Source: BS150m-G50 sp964501185 [NCBI: uncultured Bacteroidia bacterium]
GTDB lineage: Bacteria; CAIWAD01; BS150m-G50
Reading direction: 5' to 3'
Length of the DNA stretch: 64,000 bases
Assembly (NCBI GenBank): GCA_964501185.1
Contig: CAZCRT010000005.1
Coordinates: forward strand, 17,108-81,107
The position numbers and the translations under genes are program-made. Under the pieces are notes generated by a model. That model had not been told where the DNA came from. It did not search any database and saw only the letters and a program-made list of their open reading frames with translations. Shown here one piece after another: positions 1-9,695 of the stretch. Every line of letters begins with the position of its first letter. The stretch's first letter is position 1.

Positions 1-1127
1 GGACAACCGGTATCATCTACCAGAGCACCCTGTGGCGTATGCGGACAGAGATCGATACCATCGAAAACACCGTCCGCGTCACTGTCCAGAGGACAACCAT
101 ATTCATCCACAAGTGCTCCAACAGGGGTGTCGGGACAGAGATCATCAGGATCTATTACACCATCCTGATCCATATCACCCGGCAGCCTGCGAGGCTGGAA
201 GGTGAAAGAAATACGTGATACAGTTCCAATATCGCTGAAAGTTTCAAAGGCATAATCGAGTGCGAAATCCTGGAAGATCAACCCGAAGCCGAGTGTCAGC
301 GGGAAGTGAGCTGTCTCGAGGTCGGCAAGTTGCAGCCCTCCTCGCAGGACAACATCGAGCGGTGAATCATAGAACTGCTGCAGTGTAAGCTCAGAACCTG
401 CTGCCAGCTTGGTTCCGCTGCCACTCATTGCAATCAGGTCCAGAGTTGAAAGCCAGATCATGGCTGACTGCTGATCCGCAAAGGCATCATAGAGTAGCCC
501 CATGCGCATACCGACCGGTTGCTGACTCTCGGACTCACCAGCATCATGAGCGATACTCGTCCCCAGATTATTAAAGGTCAGTGCACCACTGAATTTATCA
601 TAGAAGCGTGGGAAGCGGAAACCTAAGTCTGCAGTAAAAGAGTTTGCGCCATCTTCTTCAGCAATAACTGAATTGTGCCACGCGACATTGGCACCTGCTT
701 CCAGCCAGTGGTAAAGCGGCAGGCCATACCCCAGCAGCAATCTGGTGGAATAGCTGTGCAGATCACTTCCGGTGGGCAGGCCATGAATAGTTTCATGAAT
801 ATACCCCTCGCTGAAGTAATCGAGACCGGCTCCCAGAGTACCGACCGGCAGCGGGTAAGCACCCTGCAGCGATGAAACCCGCAGGTCGAGAAAGCGTTTC
901 TGGTAATGCGCAGTCAACACCGGATTGGTGAGCGTGCTGAGTGCGGCAGGGTTGTATGTAATAACAGATGGTGTGCCACTCATGGCACAGTAGGCATCCC
1001 CCATAGCTGCAGGTGCTGCTCCAAGCGGCAGGCGCAGAAGAGGATTGCCGGTTGTTCCTACGCTACTGGCCAGAGCCGTTGGCAGCCAGGCAGCAATCAG
1101 AAGGGCGGTGATCAGGTTGCGTTTCAT
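1..1127 (-). CDS. PorV/PorQ-like outer-membrane barrel with thrombospondin type 3 repeats (partial)
   Basis: Read directly from the minus strand: ATG at 1127, about 375 codons, open at the left edge so the C-terminus is missing. The start is backed by the Shine-Dalgarno AGGAGAGG at 1131-1138. Residues 1-20 form a signal peptide (MKRNLITALLIAAWLPTALA). The body to about residue 320 looks like the UPF0164/PorV-PorQ beta-barrel family: a glycine- and aromatic-rich strand pattern with an early GAAPAAMGDAY and YNPAAL. From about residue 330 there are Asp-rich calcium-binding thrombospondin type 3 repeats (DMDQDGVIDPDDLCPDTP, then DSDADGVFDGIDLCPHTP). In this family such repeats often precede an OmpA peptidoglycan-binding domain, which would lie outside the window. 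It follows the giant exoprotein gene in the same direction, and its Shine-Dalgarno overlaps that gene's stop, so the two are probably co-translated. Barrel identity is inferred from family patterns. Confidence 0.75.
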   Translation of the reverse strand, partial: MKRNLITALLIAAWLPTALASSVGTTGNPLLRLPLGAAPAAMGDAYCAMSGTPSVITYNPAALSTLTNPVLTAHYQKRFLDLRVSSLQGAYPLPVGTLGAGLDYFSEGYIHETIHGLPTGSDLHSYSTRLLLGYGLPLYHWLEAGANVAWHNSVIAEEDGANSFTADLGFRFPRFYDKFSGALTFNNLGTSIAHDAGESESQQPVGMRMGLLYDAFADQQSAMIWLSTLDLIAMSGSGTKLAAGSELTLQQFYDSPLDVVLRGGLQLADLETAHFPLTLGFGLIFQDFALDYAFETFSDIGTVSRISFTFQPRRLPGDMDQDGVIDPDDLCPDTPVGALVDEYGCPLDSDADGVFDGIDLCPHTPQGALVDDTGC

Positions 1128-1136
1128 GATCCTCTC

Positions 1137-4100
1137 CTATCGAATAAGGGCGATTTTTTCACGAGTCATCTCACCGTCAATTTTCAGCACCAGGATGTAG
1201 GTTCCGTTCGCCAGAGCCTGGCCGCTGTTATTGTCAGTGTGCCATGTCAAAGTCATACCGCTGCCCGGTGGCAGGTCATCGAATCTGCGCACCTGTTCTC
1301 CAAGTACGTTATAGATAGCCAGGCTGACATTGCCGGCCCCGGGAGCGTGATAAACGATACAGACATCCCTTGTGCGAGCCGGATTATCCCAGATCAACAG
1401 TGGTGAGGACATCATGAAGTCAACTATGTATTCAAGCGGTTGCGCATCAGGTAGCAGTGGATCGGCATCACTACGCACAGATAATGTGTCACACTCGGCA
1501 CTCAGTTGTGTACTGATGACAGTATAGCGTTGTACAGGATCCACAATATCAGCTGCCAGCGAACCGGCAAGAGTAGCACCCGGCTGCAGGGTAATGCCGC
1601 TGATGGTCAGGGTGTTCTCAATGAAAGCCACCGTTCCCATATCCGTGGTTGCACCACTGTATTGCAGTGCCGTGTCCAGGGTGTCAGTAACAGTTATGTT
1701 TTCCAGCACCGTACCACCACTGTTTGTCAGCAGGAAGTGGTAGACCAGGCTGTCCTGTGCCTGAATTGTACCTCCCGGTTCAACAACACTGCCGGCAATG
1801 CTGCCGGTAAGGTCGAAGGTAAGGGAAGGAGGTGCTACTGCTACAGTGTCACTCCAGAGATTGGAGTAAAATGGTCCGGGAATCAACAGGCTGCTGCTCC
1901 ATCCCTGGAGTTCGATTATATCATCAGGGCTGAGTTCTTCGCTCAGTTGCAGGGTGAATGCCAGGGTGGCGCTGTCGCCACCAGCTATATTAAAATTGTA
2001 GACAGCAATAGCACTTTCCGTTTCAAGCAGACTGTCCGCTGGCTGTGCGGTGACTGTAGCATCTGTTACCCAGTCAGGTAGCGGTAGATTGATTGTACAT
2101 CCGGACAGCGAATCGGAGTCCAGATTTGTAAGGCACAGTTCGTAATCTGCCTCTCCACCGATCCAGAGAGGATCGTCATCGACACGAGTCAGTTGCAACT
2201 GCATGACATCAGGCGCGTCATCGGCGAACAGTTCGAACAGGGTAGGTTGGATACCGGGTGTAAACAGGTCACCGTCTGTCAGCAGCAGTTCCTCACCGAA
2301 CTGCAACTGTGCCTGTGTTGTGTCAGTGACGCTTTCAGTAAGCAGTGAATCAACCAGCAGCAGGTATTCCAGTGAATCGGCACCCGCACCCGGCAGTTCA
2401 AGATCGGAAACCCGGATCAATCCGCGATCATGCGCTCCACCTGTCCAGGCAAGGCTGTCAACAGCACCATCAGGAAGATAGAGCGTTTGTATCACATGGG
2501 TGAAAGGAGGCATTTCGTGACTGTACACCAGTCCTGAAAGAGCATAGAGATAACTGTTATCCCAGTGTGATACAAAGCGCAGTGTATCACCGGAGTGTAT
2601 ATGACCACCGTTAATATCAGTCAACTGCAGTGTGCCGCTCAGTTCACCCGTGGGTGAAAGAACCAGTACATCTGTTGGCTGCTCACCCGGAGTCTCGCTG
2701 TCACCATCAGTGTAGACAGTGTCAGGCAATGCATCGGTTGTCACATTACCTCTGGTTGACAGCAGGGTTGAATCGGGTATATCAGTTTGTATCACGGTCG
2801 AAAATGTGAAGAGCAGTGAATCACCACCCTCCAGGCCGTCACCGGTTGCCATCAACAACCCGTTATCGTAATCACCACCAGCCGGCTGATGTACTACATC
2901 CAGCTCATCACTCCACTCTTCGATGGTAATCTCTTCCAGCCAGGCGGGAAGACTTACAGCCATCACCAGTTCTTCAGCAAGATCAGTGCCATTGCACAGC
3001 AGGTTGAATTCCCAGAGTAGTCTGTCACCAGGTGCAGCGGAAATCTCCATTATCTCAGGAGCCTTCTTGCCTGTGAACCAGTTCCGGAAACCACCGCTTC
3101 CACCGTCCTCACTCTGGTTATCGACTGCAACAGTCAGTTCCGCAGAGAGTTCCGGCCTGTTCTGAATTACCAGTACCAGTGGTTGATAACCGGCACTGTC
3201 TGGCATCGCATCAGTCAAGAGAGTATCACTTGATGAGAACAACTCACCCTGAACTTCCACCACAGTACTGTCCGGCACTGTTGCTGTAACCAGCTGCCAG
3301 CTGCAGGAGAGGGTGTCTCCCGGTTCCGCATGCAGGTTGTCAATCTGTATCTGGCCATAACCCCACTCACCACCATGGTCGGTTGAGTTGTCAATCGCAC
3401 CGTCAGGCAGTTCCAGAAGCTGGAACCAGGGGAGTTCCGGCAGGATGTCATCGACAAAACTGATATCACTTAAGCTGATATCACTGTGGTTAATCCAGTT
3501 CATGGTGAGTTCCAGTGTATCACCCGGAGTCAGCGGATAACCGTCGCTGTCAAGTGCGGAAAGTTGCGCTTCGCCCTGCAGGAGGGCGCGTTGTACCAGG
3601 ATATCAGTTGGTTGCGCACCGATAGAATCGGGGTCACTATCGCTCAGCATCGGCTCTGCCAGTTGATCGCAACTGAGTTCCGCCTGACAGGAGATGAGTG
3701 CGTCATGCGCAGCTGCACTGTCGACGGCAACCTGGAACGAGAAGGCCAGTGTGTCACCAAAGGGAAGATTATCAAAACTGAAGTGCAGCAGGCCGTTGCC
3801 CCAACTACCACCGGTAGTGTCGGTCAGATTCTCCGCCTCTGCCGGGAACTGCAGGTTAGAGAGCTCAACCAGCTCCAGTGGCAGGTCGAGTATCCATTCC
3901 ATATTCGTGGGTGGATTACCACCATTGTTGCTGATCAGGAAATCGTACTGCAGGCTACTACCGGGGTAGAACTGCGCCGGTTCGTCACGCTGCTGCTGCT
4001 CCGGTGTGAGCATGGATTCTTTTTCAGAACCGCTCTGACTGATGGCGGTTTGTGCCTCAGATACTGTGAGCAATGCAGTCAGCTGCAGGGAACTGGTGAT

Positions 4101-7100
4101 GAGGATTCCAGTGGGGTCACGGAATTCCGGAGTCGACGGGTCATCACTCATCTGCTGCCAGTCATTGTTACCATTGCTGGTAGAATCATATAGTACGATT
4201 GCCTGCGTTTGTATCAGTGTCTGGTCAGGGATCGTCTGGTCGAGAACGGTAAGCATTGTAATCGTTACATCCTGATTGACAGAGTAATCACCACTGTATT
4301 GAAGTGTATCACCCACCAGCTGTAACGTGCCATGACTGCTTTCCCAGGAGACCGGAGTATTCCAGCCGGGGCAGGGGAGCAGTGCTTCCGGGCCCTCATT
4401 GTCTGCGGAATTGCTGTTTCCATCGTTTTGTATCACAAGCTGCCAGGAAAGCGTGTCACCCGGAACTGTTGATTCACCATTCTGATCAAGCACCGTGAGA
4501 GCTGCTTCCAGTGCCGGAGTACTGCTGACTGTTACCAGTGTAGGATCAAGTGGCTCAGGCGTAACCGGATCATCACTCAGTGCTGTTGAAGACAGGTCAC
4601 CGGAGCTTTCAGCATCATAGAGTACTATCGCCTGTGCGGCTATCTCAGTGCCGTTGAAGATCGGCAATACCAGATCAACAGTGCAGTACAGATCGATTAT
4701 CTCTCCGACAGCTACCATTCCCTGCCAGTAAAGAGTGTCACCTGCCATCCAGTGAGTACCGCTGCTGCTGCCGGCGGAACCTGCATGGTAAGTTGTATTC
4801 TCAGGTACCGGCAACGCAAACAGGATTTCATCAGGATTATCGAGCGCCTGATTCCCGCTGTTGGTAAGTTGCAGCTGGTAGGAGAGGCTGTCACCCGGCT
4901 GGGTTGGAGTTCCGTTCAGATCAGTAGCAGCACAGGTGAGTTCGATTACTGAGGCTGAAGAAATCAACAGACCGAGCGGATCATCGTCAGTGGGGTCCGA
5001 GGGATCATTACCGGTTTCCTCATCGCTCCACTGGTTGAATTCCGGATCATCAGAAAGTATCACATCACCCTCACTGTCAGTCAGCAGTGATTGCAGCTGC
5101 AGCATGGTGTTGTTATCAATAACATCATCCAGTCTGGCCACGAAGTTCCAGTTGACTGAATCACCGTCAAAAGCGATTGTGCCTGCGTCAAGACGTAGAA
5201 TATCTCCGTCCAGTTGCATAGTACCCTGACTGCTGCTGCCACTTAGATATGTCAGCTGCGCAGGTATCGTCAGTTCATTCTGTGTATCAGTTGCGTCAGC
5301 AGTACCGTTGTTAAACAGCAGGCCGTTTACCTGGAGTGAGTCACCAGGTTGCAATGCGCCACCGTTGAGGTCGCTGTAGCTGAGCTCAGAATGCAGATCG
5401 GTTTTAATGATTGTCAGCATGAAGTCACGCACAATCTCTACCGTGCCTTCAAAACCTTCACGTGTTGTATCGGTAGCTGTATAGTTACCGGGTAGGGCAA
5501 TACTGGTCGATGCACTGAAAATACGCTGGTTGCCACCTTCATCTATCACAGAAAGCGGCAGGGTGTTGATTACCGGGGGTACACCGAGTGAACTGCTGGT
5601 GATATCAGCATAACCGAAAGGATCAGTAGCGACAGTTGTAAACCAGATTGGAGTATCAGCATAGAATACACTGGCCATCTCACCATCGGGCCAGGGGCCG
5701 TCGTAAGCAGCAAAACTGCTGACAGCGAGGTAGGTATCAGTTGCCAGTACCACTCGTGACTGATAATCCTCACCATCGTAACGAATATGCAGACTGCGGT
5801 CGCCAGGCCCTTCTTCAGTTACTGTCAACACCAGTTCCAGGAAAGCGCCTGCCGGTAGTGTCAGGTCAATTGCAGGCAGGACGAATGTATAAAATCCACT
5901 GCCGATATCGGCGATCTCGTCAATTCCGATAGTGTGTGATACACCATCGTTCCACTTGAGTTCAATAGCAGCATCCGGTGAATAGAGCGGACTGCTGCGA
6001 TAGAGATAAAGAGGTATGTTGATATCACCGCTGATATGAAGCGAGTCAGTCAGTGTTGGCGAAAGCAGCCAGTTGGCACTGCCACCCTCCGGAATCCAGA
6101 GATCGGCGTGACCACCTGACGGGGGGACCCGCTGCAATGTGTATCCACTGTCTTCACGCAGGTAAAGCGGTTTGATTCGACTGTCAGTGGAAGCGATGAA
6201 AATCCAGCTGCTGGTTTGCGCATAGAAAACCTGGCTTTCATCCCAGTGACCCTGTGCTTTGATGGCGAATTCATTCTGACCCTCTATATGCATGCCATTG
6301 GTCTGAACGCCGAAATCAATGTGCAGGTTTTCTTCCGGAGCGAAACTGGTCAGCTGTTGCCAGATCAGCTCCTCACCTGCGAGCTGTGGATCAGCAGCCC
6401 CACCGGTAATGACAGTGCCATCAGGAAGTGTGATGGTACTGCTGCCGGGGATATAGTCCCAGCCGGTGGGAAGATCTGCGAATAAAGCCGGATCATCAAC
6501 AGCATAAGCGAAGGAGTTTACCACGACCTGCAACTGGCTGCTGCCACCGTCGCCGGGTAGCGAGGCAGGAGCAGCTTCTGATTCAACCCGCAATACGAGT
6601 TCCATCCAGGCATCCGGAATCGGTAGTGCGGCGTATCCAACATCGAGAAAGTTATCACCCGGATCTGCCATATCGGCATCTTCACCCCAGGTGGCAGCCA
6701 GGGGAGCAGTTCCCCAGATGTGCAGACCGGAGTTATCGTGATCAGGATCGTTTATCCTTAGCATCTCCAGACGGTCCAGTTGCCAGGAGGCGTCCGGTTC
6801 ACCATCCGGCGGACTCCAGTCCACCCAGACAGTAGTAGAGTCTTTTGTAGAAGTAACGAAGACCGGAGAACCATCCTCTGTCATATCCCAGGTGGATGGT
6901 GCCCAGCCAAGATGATAACTGGTTGTCAGGTACTCTTCCGGAACAAGGCCAAAACCCCAGTCATAAGCACCATTACGGGTCCCACCGGCACCGACACCCC
7001 AGAAAACATCATCGGAAGAGACAAAGGTTCCCGATTCATCAGGCAGGAAATATCCTGTCAGTTCATAAAGGGAGCGTGTTTCAAAAGCATCCAGAACGAG

Positions 7101-8036
7101 TGCCCCGCCATTGCTCGTGTTTTCCCAGTCAATAGTGATAGTATAGGCGTTGGGATTGTAGAGATAGAGATCGGAGTGAAAACCGTTGTCCCAGCTGGTA
7201 ACAGGGCAGTAGTAGGATTGTCCCCAGGCTGCGGTCGGAACCGCTGAGAAACCACGACACTCACTGTTAGCGCCGTTCCAGGTACGACCGACCACGAACT
7301 GAACCTGTACCGGCATGTCAGCATGCACTTCAGTACCGGCATTAATGTGATACAATTGTGAGTAGTCGCCGAGAGCCAGCGTCGTATCCAGCTCTACACC
7401 ACCAATGAAGGGATCATTCACAGTAACATGTGTGTTATCACGGGTGGCCTGCAGGATCAGGTAGGTGTTTTCGAAATCGGTATAGCCCAGCGCACCATTG
7501 TCCAGGTTTTCCCCGATCGGAATGATGTAATCCTGGTTAAGCAGCTTATTGGGATAGACTTCCCAGGAAAGCGCATAATATGTTGGTGTATCGGTTGGCC
7601 AGGCAGTGCGGGTCAGAGTTACCGGCCCACCCACTGTATAGATACGATCACCACCATCGTAGTAGGTGTCCGCACTGTTACGGGGATTTGCGAAGATCTC
7701 TTCATCGCTGAAAGTCTGATGCTGGCCGGCATTCAGCAACCAGATTTCATCAGCGCTGCTGGGGTTGTCCGGATCAAAATTGTAACCGTTTTCCCAGTGA
7801 TCGTAATAGAGAGTTGTAGAATCGGCAGCTGCTGATACAGTGATGATTGCATTCATATGGTCACCAACAGGGGGACTGTTATCCATATCTTCGAAGATTG
7901 CCCGCAGCTGTTGCTCCGGACCTGGTACGAAGTATTCAATAAGACCTGCTGACTGTGCTGACAGCAGTTGTGGTAGTAACAGAATGGTCAGTGCCAGGAT
8001 TGTCATCCGTGCCAGTGAAGGTCTGTTCTGTGCCAT
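1137..8036 (-). CDS. Giant DUF11-repeat exoprotein with T9SS C-terminal sorting domain
   Basis: About 2,299 residues from the ATG at 8036, chosen because GGGAG lies 7 nt upstream and a clean signal peptide follows (MAQNRPSLARMTILALTILL...LLSAQ). A TTG at 8090 with its own GGGAG is an alternative adding 18 residues. The N-terminal 650 residues carry the YYDHWENGYNFDP motif common in secreted proteins with DUF11 repeats. From about residue 870 to 2230 I see roughly nine diverged repeats of 110-180 residues, each opening with a pattern like LTVxDxNG...PGDTLxWxLxxxNxG, i.e. DUF11-like Ig folds. The last 75 residues are a FlgD-Ig-like T9SS sorting domain (SLAIYNVLGEQV...LANGTYILVLK...REKIALIR). 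Inferred role: long, stalk-like surface or secreted protein. Specific ligand unknown. Confidence 0.85.
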   Translation of the reverse strand: MAQNRPSLARMTILALTILLLPQLLSAQSAGLIEYFVPGPEQQLRAIFEDMDNSPPVGDHMNAIITVSAAADSTTLYYDHWENGYNFDPDNPSSADEIWLLNAGQHQTFSDEEIFANPRNSADTYYDGGDRIYTVGGPVTLTRTAWPTDTPTYYALSWEVYPNKLLNQDYIIPIGENLDNGALGYTDFENTYLILQATRDNTHVTVNDPFIGGVELDTTLALGDYSQLYHINAGTEVHADMPVQVQFVVGRTWNGANSECRGFSAVPTAAWGQSYYCPVTSWDNGFHSDLYLYNPNAYTITIDWENTSNGGALVLDAFETRSLYELTGYFLPDESGTFVSSDDVFWGVGAGGTRNGAYDWGFGLVPEEYLTTSYHLGWAPSTWDMTEDGSPVFVTSTKDSTTVWVDWSPPDGEPDASWQLDRLEMLRINDPDHDNSGLHIWGTAPLAATWGEDADMADPGDNFLDVGYAALPIPDAWMELVLRVESEAAPASLPGDGGSSQLQVVVNSFAYAVDDPALFADLPTGWDYIPGSSTITLPDGTVITGGAADPQLAGEELIWQQLTSFAPEENLHIDFGVQTNGMHIEGQNEFAIKAQGHWDESQVFYAQTSSWIFIASTDSRIKPLYLREDSGYTLQRVPPSGGHADLWIPEGGSANWLLSPTLTDSLHISGDINIPLYLYRSSPLYSPDAAIELKWNDGVSHTIGIDEIADIGSGFYTFVLPAIDLTLPAGAFLELVLTVTEEGPGDRSLHIRYDGEDYQSRVVLATDTYLAVSSFAAYDGPWPDGEMASVFYADTPIWFTTVATDPFGYADITSSSLGVPPVINTLPLSVIDEGGNQRIFSASTSIALPGNYTATDTTREGFEGTVEIVRDFMLTIIKTDLHSELSYSDLNGGALQPGDSLQVNGLLFNNGTADATDTQNELTIPAQLTYLSGSSSQGTMQLDGDILRLDAGTIAFDGDSVNWNFVARLDDVIDNNTMLQLQSLLTDSEGDVILSDDPEFNQWSDEETGNDPSDPTDDDPLGLLISSASVIELTCAATDLNGTPTQPGDSLSYQLQLTNSGNQALDNPDEILFALPVPENTTYHAGSAGSSSGTHWMAGDTLYWQGMVAVGEIIDLYCTVDLVLPIFNGTEIAAQAIVLYDAESSGDLSSTALSDDPVTPEPLDPTLVTVSSTPALEAALTVLDQNGESTVPGDTLSWQLVIQNDGNSNSADNEGPEALLPCPGWNTPVSWESSHGTLQLVGDTLQYSGDYSVNQDVTITMLTVLDQTIPDQTLIQTQAIVLYDSTSNGNNDWQQMSDDPSTPEFRDPTGILITSSLQLTALLTVSEAQTAISQSGSEKESMLTPEQQQRDEPAQFYPGSSLQYDFLISNNGGNPPTNMEWILDLPLELVELSNLQFPAEAENLTDTTGGSWGNGLLHFSFDNLPFGDTLAFSFQVAVDSAAAHDALISCQAELSCDQLAEPMLSDSDPDSIGAQPTDILVQRALLQGEAQLSALDSDGYPLTPGDTLELTMNWINHSDISLSDISFVDDILPELPWFQLLELPDGAIDNSTDHGGEWGYGQIQIDNLHAEPGDTLSCSWQLVTATVPDSTVVEVQGELFSSSDTLLTDAMPDSAGYQPLVLVIQNRPELSAELTVAVDNQSEDGGSGGFRNWFTGKKAPEIMEISAAPGDRLLWEFNLLCNGTDLAEELVMAVSLPAWLEEITIEEWSDELDVVHQPAGGDYDNGLLMATGDGLEGGDSLLFTFSTVIQTDIPDSTLLSTRGNVTTDALPDTVYTDGDSETPGEQPTDVLVLSPTGELSGTLQLTDINGGHIHSGDTLRFVSHWDNSYLYALSGLVYSHEMPPFTHVIQTLYLPDGAVDSLAWTGGAHDRGLIRVSDLELPGAGADSLEYLLLVDSLLTESVTDTTQAQLQFGEELLLTDGDLFTPGIQPTLFELFADDAPDVMQLQLTRVDDDPLWIGGEADYELCLTNLDSDSLSGCTINLPLPDWVTDATVTAQPADSLLETESAIAVYNFNIAGGDSATLAFTLQLSEELSPDDIIELQGWSSSLLIPGPFYSNLWSDTVAVAPPSLTFDLTGSIAGSVVEPGGTIQAQDSLVYHFLLTNSGGTVLENITVTDTLDTALQYSGATTDMGTVAFIENTLTISGITLQPGATLAGSLAADIVDPVQRYTVISTQLSAECDTLSVRSDADPLLPDAQPLEYIVDFMMSSPLLIWDNPARTRDVCIVYHAPGAGNVSLAIYNVLGEQVRRFDDLPPGSGMTLTWHTDNNSGQALANGTYILVLKIDGEMTREKIALIR

Positions 8037-8423
8037 CGTGTTTCTCCCGCTGTTTGCGATCGTGATTAAGTGCGACTTTGATTTCTGCAACTGAAACTCC
8101 CTGTGTGGATATCTCTGATCTGCCTGACGCTGTTTTGTGGATTCAGTAAAGCAATGACGAGGGGGGCTTCAGGTATGTGCTTGTGAACGCAGTTATCGTC
8201 TTTAAGTTATTCGATCCGGCATATTCCATGTAGTTGTGAAATAGCAACAGATTAACATGTTCTAACCAGCGACAGGTTAACACTTCCCTTTATTTATCGG
8301 TAAATCGGTATTAGCTTCTTGAGCGATATTGGCGGTGAAAAAATAAAAAACGGTCAGCCAGCTTTCGGCTGAATTCAACTGCGGGCAATTACTGCCACAG
8401 ATGGATAAAAAAGGAGAACAGGG
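8037..8423. other. Divergent intergenic region, about 390 bp, with a direct repeat
   Basis: No gene is visible. It separates the minus-strand exoprotein gene from the plus-strand mscS gene, so it should hold both promoters, though no convincing -35/-10 pair stands out. It contains two near-identical 15-bp direct repeats, AGCAACAGATTAACA (8243-8257) and AGCGACAGGTTAACA (8268-8282), 25 bp apart. A 6-bp stem TCAGCC/GGCTGA (8354-8372) is flanked by an A-rich run at 8338-8350. Confidence 0.6.
8243..8282. repeat. Pair of 15-bp direct repeats, possible operator
   Basis: Copies at 8243-8257 and 8268-8282 match at 13 of 15 positions (AGCRACAGRTTAACA) with a start-to-start distance of 25 bp. They sit in the middle of a divergent intergenic region. 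Regulator binding is inference only. Confidence 0.45.
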
Positions 8424-9527
8424 ATGTCATTAATGAAGCTGGATTTTGGCGGTATCGAGATCCTGGATATGCTGATTGCTTTCGGGATAATACTGCTGAC
8501 CATGGTCTTGCGTACAGTTCTCAACCGCTATGTCTTCAAGCGGATAATGAAACTGGCGGGAAAAACCAGGCATGATTACGATGACCTTCTCCTGGAAGCG
8601 ATTCTCCCACCTGTCTCTGCGGTAGTACTGACTACCGGTTTCTACCTGGCACTGCGGCAACTCTCCTTCCAGCCTGAGAACTGGAGTTGGCCCGAGATGC
8701 TGGCACAGAGTTATCGCATTGCTCTCTCAGTGGTTGCGGTCTGGGTCGTTTTTCGTCTGGCTGACTTTGTCGCGAAACTGATCAGCCGTATGATCTCCCG
8801 CAAAGATCCGGAGATGGCTCAGCAGTTTACTCCACTTATCAGGCAGGCATTACGCTGGACAATTGCAAGTATCGGTGCCATCCTGATCATTCAGAATCTC
8901 GGATACTCGGTTGGCAGTCTACTGGCAGGTGTAGGTATAGGTGGCCTGGCTATCGCGCTGGCTGCACAGGAAACACTGGCCAACTTCTTTGGTACAATTG
9001 TCATGTTCACCGACCGCCCCTTTAAAGTAGGTCACTGGGTCAAATTTGCCGACGGTGAGGGTACTATTGAGGAGATCGGTTTTCGATCCACCCGGATTCG
9101 CACATTTGCCAACTCACTGATTGTTGTTCCCAACAAACTGCTTACCGGTGGTTCTGTGGAAAACTGGTCAGCGATGAACAAACGTCGTGTTAAGACCTAT
9201 CTGGGATTGACATACGATTCCCCACCGGAAAAGGTGGAGGAGCTGGTGAAGCGGGTGCGGGCAATGCTTGAGGGGGACAGCGATGTACGTCAGGATTTCA
9301 TGCTGGTCAATTTCACTGATTTCAACGCCTATTCACTGGATGTACTGGTTTACTATTTCACAGTCACTACCGTCTGGGCGGAATACCTGGCAGTACGGCA
9401 GAAAGTCAATCTGGAGATAATGAAGATAGTCCAGGAGCTGGGACTTGAATTCGCCTTCCCCAGCCAGACGCTCTACCTGGGGGATGAGGATATCAAACGC
9501 AGCTTTAATCAACGTGCCGGTAACTGA
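8424..9527 (+). CDS. MscS-family mechanosensitive ion channel
   Basis: 367 residues with ATG at 8424 and AAGGAG about 8 nt upstream. Four hydrophobic segments are visible at about residues 10-35, 55-75, 90-115 and 150-185. The last is the Gly/Ala-rich pore helix of MscS proteins (AGVGIGGLAIALAAQETLANFFG), followed by the beta domain (DRPFKVGHWVKF, GTIEEIGFRSTRIRT, VPNKLL) and the alpha/beta vestibule. It should act in the inner membrane as a tension-gated safety valve for hypo-osmotic shock. It is an MscS of modest size with an extra N-terminal helix compared with the E. coli protein. It stands alone, divergent from the exoprotein genes and about 170 bp before the next operon. Confidence 0.92.
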   Translation: MSLMKLDFGGIEILDMLIAFGIILLTMVLRTVLNRYVFKRIMKLAGKTRHDYDDLLLEAILPPVSAVVLTTGFYLALRQLSFQPENWSWPEMLAQSYRIALSVVAVWVVFRLADFVAKLISRMISRKDPEMAQQFTPLIRQALRWTIASIGAILIIQNLGYSVGSLLAGVGIGGLAIALAAQETLANFFGTIVMFTDRPFKVGHWVKFADGEGTIEEIGFRSTRIRTFANSLIVVPNKLLTGGSVENWSAMNKRRVKTYLGLTYDSPPEKVEELVKRVRAMLEGDSDVRQDFMLVNFTDFNAYSLDVLVYYFTVTTVWAEYLAVRQKVNLEIMKIVQELGLEFAFPSQTLYLGDEDIKRSFNQRAGN

Positions 9528-9586
9528 CAGAGAATTTACAGAAGCCCATATTTTTATAAGGAAAACGCCCCTGGCTCTGAATCAAT

Positions 9587-9617
9587 TTGACAATAGTCCT
9601 TTGCAGGTTTTTATTAA
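9587..9617 (+). promoter_or_regulatory. Candidate sigma-70 promoter for the regulator/transhydrogenase-like operon
   Basis: A perfect -35 hexamer TTGACA (9587-9592) is followed by a -10-like TATTAA (9612-9617) with a 19-bp spacer, or TTATTA with 18 bp. It lies 79-109 bp upstream of the response-regulator ATG. The spacer is longer than ideal, so confidence is moderate. Confidence 0.4.
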
Positions 9618-9695
9618 TAGTCCGATGAACTGACATAAGAATTCCGTAATGCAGTAACCGCTGCATTTGAGCATTACAAATACAGGGAGAAGTCC

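Noticed and set aside
906-1406. 166-codon open frame on the plus strand
   Set aside because: Antisense to the barrel and exoprotein genes, no Shine-Dalgarno and no family pattern.
3486-4193. 235-codon open frame antisense to the giant exoprotein gene
   Set aside because: The repeat-rich minus-strand gene explains it; the antisense protein has no recognisable motif.
8338-8372. Terminator-like hairpin on the minus strand (stem then TTTTTTATTTTTT)
   Set aside because: It lies upstream of the exoprotein gene with only about 50 bp left for a promoter before mscS, so a role is unclear; the stem is only 6 bp.
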